Assembly (NCBI GenBank): GCA_007119335.1
Contig: SKPU01000148.1
Location: forward strand, 1-6,016
Length of the DNA stretch: 6,016 nucleotides
Source of the DNA: Syntrophomonadaceae bacterium
Lineage (GTDB): Bacteria; Bacillota; Dethiobacteria; DTU022
Direction: 5' to 3'
Position numbers and translations under genes: made by a program. This document shows, piece after piece, positions 5,148-6,016 of the stretch (within the stretch, counting starts at the first letter, position 1; each line of letters begins with the position of its first letter). The notes under the pieces are model-generated. The model made no database searches. It worked only from the letters and a program-made list of their open reading frames with translations, and was not told the origin of the DNA.

Positions 5148-5419
5148 ATGAATAAATCTGAATTGGTTGAGAAGGTGGCAGGGAAAGCGGGGTTGTCCAA
5201 AAGGATAGCGAGAAGGCAGTCGGCGCGATAGTTAACGCGGTTACAGAAAGCCTGGCCAGGGGTGAGAAGGTACAGCTGGTCGGGTTCGGTCCCTTTTAAC
5301 CCCGGACCTGGCAGGCCAGGGAAGGGCGCAACCCGGCCACCGGGGAGAAATTTAATTTCGAGGCCTCCAAAGTGCCGGCGTTTAAGCCGGGCAAGGCGTT
5401 GAAAGATAAGCTGAAGTAG
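5148..5419 (+). pseudogene. hup: HU-family DNA-binding protein gene, inactivated
   Basis: HU is a small dimeric nucleoid protein that bends DNA. ATG 5148 has AAAGGAAG upstream. Frame 1 gives MNKSELVEKVAGKAGLSK, a typical HU N-terminus, then derails and stops at TAG (5229-5231). Adding one base in the A4 run at 5199-5202 restores KDSEKAVGAIVNAVTESLAR, then GEKVQLVGFG, the beta-arm motif [20 protein letters not shown] and a normal end [13 protein letters not shown] at TAG (5417-5419). The repaired length is 90 aa, exactly that of the family. A second lesion lies in the restored frame: where HU has GFGTFEVRTRQA, this gene has GFGPF-stop-PRTWQA, with TAA at 5297-5299. That cluster needs several substitutions, so the gene is probably a true pseudogene rather than only a sequencing artefact. 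Another HU gene elsewhere in the genome would be expected. Confidence 0.85.
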
Positions 5420-5432
5420 CAAGGTCCCTCCA

Positions 5433-5494
5433 GACCCCGCTTCCGGCCGGAGGCAGTCGTGAGCCGGACCTTTGCGGGAACTATGGCCGGGGTC
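5433..5494. other. GC-rich structured region downstream of the HU pseudogene
   Basis: GACCCCG (5433-5439) and CGGGGTC (5488-5494) are perfect inverted copies. Within them, CCCGC plus TCCGGC (5436-5447) can pair with GCCGGA and GCGGG (5463-5468, 5474-5478), so two partly competing folds exist. A T6 run occurs at 5513-5518 but is about 18 nt beyond the outer arm, too far for a standard intrinsic terminator. It may end the rightward transcript or be an unknown RNA structure; it matches no RNA family I know. Confidence 0.35.
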
Positions 5495-5569
5495 AGGGTG
5501 CGCTAATTATGCTTTTTTATGACTGACCGCGTCACGGCCAGACCATTGAAAACAAAAAAAATAGATTAT

Positions 5570-5594
5570 CCGGGTGCCAGGGTGTTCCGGGTGC
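5570..5594. repeat. Short direct repeat CCGGGTGC, two copies 17 bp apart
   Basis: CCGGGTGC occurs at 5570-5577 and 5587-5594, with the related CAGGGTG between them and again at 5495-5500. It lies just downstream of the histidine kinase gene on the minus strand. Simple GGGTG-type strings of this kind occur in intergenic DNA; no function is apparent. Confidence 0.3.
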
Positions 5595-5605
5595 GAAAAG
5601 ATTTT

Positions 5606-6016
5606 TTACCGCAGGTACAGATAAAAAGTAGTTCCTTTCCCCGGCTGGCTGCTAACCAGAATAAAACCCCCGGCTGCCCTGATTAATTCCTTGACCAGGG
5701 CCAGGCCGATTCCGGAACCGGGCTGGCTTTGATCTTTTTCCCGGGAGGGATCGGCCCGGAAAAACCGCTCGAAAATATAAGGTAGATGTTCTTTCTTGAT
5801 CCCGCTTCCGGTATCACTGACCTTGATCAGAAACATGCCCTCGAGCTTTTGCTGTGCTCCTTCGTCAGCTAAGGATTCCTGTCCGAGAGGAGAGACAGAT
5901 TCTTGATTGACTACCGGTTTTTCTTGAAGAGCCACTTCCACTGCTCCACCGGGTTCGGTATATCGATAAGCGTTATCAAGCAGGTTGCCAATTATTTTCC
6001 CCAGTGCTGTAGGTTC
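5606..6016 (-). CDS. Sensor histidine kinase, C-terminal ATPase domain (5' end outside the window)
   Basis: The frame is open from the right edge (6016) to TAA (5606-5608), giving the last 136 residues; the start lies beyond the window. A GTG at 5939-5941 is internal, not the start. The HATPase_c boxes appear in order: N box IIGNLLDNAYRYTEPGG, G1 box VSDTGSGI, F box YIFERFFRADPSR and G2 box GSGIGLALVKELIRAAGG, then a closing strand GKGTTFYLYLR. This is the ATP-binding half of a membrane sensor kinase that phosphorylates its own histidine and then a response regulator; the RFFRADPSR segment resembles PhoR/ResE/BaeS-type kinases. Between the N and G1 boxes lies an unusually long polar stretch (EKPVVNQESVSPLGQESLAD and on), some 20 residues beyond the usual length. 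It converges on the HU gene, and its response regulator would be expected beyond the right edge. Confidence 0.88.
   Translation of the reverse strand, partial: EPTALGKIIGNLLDNAYRYTEPGGAVEVALQEKPVVNQESVSPLGQESLADEGAQQKLEGMFLIKVSDTGSGIKKEHLPYIFERFFRADPSREKDQSQPGSGIGLALVKELIRAAGGFILVSSQPGKGTTFYLYLR

Noticed and set aside
5111..5422. Minus-strand 103-codon ORF
   Set aside because: It is a shadow of the HU pseudogene; its length owes to the HU frame being broken, and it has no motif.
5555..5605. Intrinsic terminator for the histidine kinase on the minus strand
   Set aside because: A T8 run is present, but the sequence before it offers only a 4-bp CCGG/CCGG stem.

Overview
The window looks like a chromosomal region of a low-to-mid GC Gram-positive bacterium, probably a clostridial or Peptococcaceae-type Firmicute. 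The evidence is strong purine-rich Shine-Dalgarno sites, frequent TTG starts, a lipoprotein with a short signal peptide, an HU-type DNA-binding protein gene, a multi-sensor HD-GYP gene and a PhoR/ResE-like histidine kinase. This placement is inference: the window holds no rRNA or other phylogenetic marker.

Layout from left to right. Positions 1-790 are AT-rich and gene-poor. They hold one 50-residue membrane protein gene (241-393, minus) and a degenerate tandem repeat with an 80-bp period (521-630). A minus-strand lipoprotein gene follows (792-1175). It keeps a signal peptide but only the C-terminal third of a TraB/GumN protein, and it has its own extended -10 promoter (1230-1259). Next is an unknown minus-strand gene (1477-1913) that carries a one-base frameshift; reading through the shift reveals a Pro/Gly-rich tail. 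Positions 1914-2630 form a roughly 0.7-kb divergent intergenic region with several hairpins and palindromes. One inverted repeat in it, CTATCACAG/CTGTGATAG, brackets a plausible promoter for the rightward genes.

The rightward block starts with a large c-di-GMP phosphodiesterase gene (about 2649-4985): four membrane segments, then PAS, GAF, GAF and HD-GYP. A single in-frame amber codon at 3084-3086, inside the PAS domain, cuts it in two. It is followed by a 31-codon ORF with an excellent ribosome binding site (5035-5130) and by a full-length HU gene (5148-5419) destroyed by a frameshift and a nonsense codon. Converging from the right edge is the C-terminal ATPase half of a sensor histidine kinase (5606-6016, minus), cut by the window boundary.

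The main theme is decay, or consensus error. Three of the larger genes each carry an inactivating lesion, while the reading frames on both sides of each lesion remain well conserved. The pattern suggests recent pseudogenisation of a signalling locus or a draft assembly with uncorrected single-base deletions. The HU gene has several substitutions that favour real decay at that locus. I see no CRISPR array, tRNA, rRNA, recognisable insertion sequence or known riboswitch.
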